NCBI RefSeq assembly: GCF_042683125.1
Contig: NZ_JBHUIY010000049.1
Coordinates: 1-22,218 of the forward strand
Direction: 5' to 3'
Length of the DNA: 22,218 bases
Source: Phaeospirillum tilakii
GTDB taxonomy: Bacteria > Pseudomonadota > Alphaproteobacteria > Rhodospirillales > Magnetospirillaceae
Of this stretch, positions 21,999 through 22,218 are shown in pieces (the stretch's first letter is position 1; each line of letters starts with the position of its first letter). A model generated the notes under the pieces. That model was given only the letters and a program-made list of their open reading frames with translations, ran no database searches and was not told where the DNA came from. Position numbers and translations under genes: made by a program.

Positions 21999-22218
21999 TC
22001 ACGCTGATGCGCCGCATGGGCATCGAGGCGCTGTACCGCCGGCCGAACACCTCGAAGCCGGTGCCGGGGCACCAGGTCTTCCCGTACCTGCTGCGGGAGA
22101 TGAGGATCGAACGGCCGAACCAGGTATGGGCGATGGATATCACCTACATTCCCATGGCCCGGGGCTTCGTCACCCTCGCCGCCGTGGTCGACTGGTACAG
22201 TCGCCGGGTGCTGTCCTG
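21995..22218 (+). pseudogene. IS3-family orfB fragment (DDE transposase, N-terminal part missing)
   Basis: In the -1 frame relative to orfA, the sequence reads LMRRMGIEALYRRPNTSK, then RPNQVWAMDITYIPMARGF and VVDWYSRRVLS, which include the first catalytic Asp (WAMDITY) of the rve/DDE core. The first 70-80 residues expected of orfB are absent, and the last Asp and Glu lie beyond the window. With orfA truncated too, this copy should not transpose on its own. Confidence 0.85.

Larger units (their letters stand above)
21757..22218 (+). mobile_element. IS3-family insertion sequence, internally deleted and cut by the window end
   Basis: The element contains the start of an IS3-type orfA and, fused to it, a later part of orfB, so roughly 350 bases between them seem missing compared with intact relatives. 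The left end is put near 21757 (TGGGAAATTC) only by appearance; the right end lies outside and the inverted repeats could not be compared. It points away from the legB operon. Confidence 0.7.

Overview
The window is GC-rich and looks alphaproteobacterial, most likely a Rhodospirillales-type organism. This placement rests on the rimP-nusA-ylxR-infB operon, with a YlxR protein fused to an L7Ae-like domain and a NusA that carries extra C-terminal repeats, together with the base composition. The genus cannot be named from the sequence alone.

Layout from left to right. (1) Positions 1-3536, minus strand: the core rimP-nusA-ylxR-infB operon, with a sigma70-like promoter and a strong intrinsic terminator hairpin between promoter and rimP, probably an attenuator. 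infB is cut by the window edge. (2) Positions 3579-9553, minus strand: four surface-glycan genes. They are a GT-B-like protein of carbohydrate biosynthesis, a SAM methyltransferase with an N-terminal Cys4 knuckle, a fused ABC exporter of the PglK/MsbA type, and a second GT-B-like protein. (3) Positions 9484-10039: a divergent intergenic control region. (4) Positions 10040-12709, plus strand: a three-gene glutamine-dependent amidotransferase module (PseA/WbuX-type N-acetyl sugar amidotransferase with HisF-like and HisH-like partners). (5) Positions 12735-21724, minus strand: a nine-gene operon converging on the amidotransferase module. In transcription order it is 4,6-dehydratase, LegC-type aminotransferase, PtmE-type CBS/nucleotidyltransferase, hydrolysing 2-epimerase (LegG/NeuC), NeuD/PglD-type acyltransferase, AMP-forming acyl ligase, acyl carrier protein, nonulosonate synthase (LegI/NeuB) and CMP-sugar synthetase (LegF/NeuA). 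(6) Positions about 21757-22218, plus strand: an internally deleted IS3-family element that runs off the window.

Taken together, the right two thirds reads as a complete route from a GlcN/GlcNAc phosphate to a CMP-activated legionaminic-acid-like nonulosonic acid. It carries two decoration modules: an amidotransferase set (predicted acetamidino group) and an AMP-ligase plus ACP pair (predicted non-acetyl acyl or aminoacyl group). The left glycan genes could supply transfer, methylation and export for a surface polysaccharide. No flagellin or Maf gene is visible, so the acceptor is unknown. Unusual points are the HisF-like subunit whose Asp130 position is His, a soluble SMK-type (WbpM/CapD-like) dehydratase in the LegB position, and a NeuD-like protein lacking one of the two usual active-site histidines. 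No tRNA, rRNA or CRISPR array was seen.
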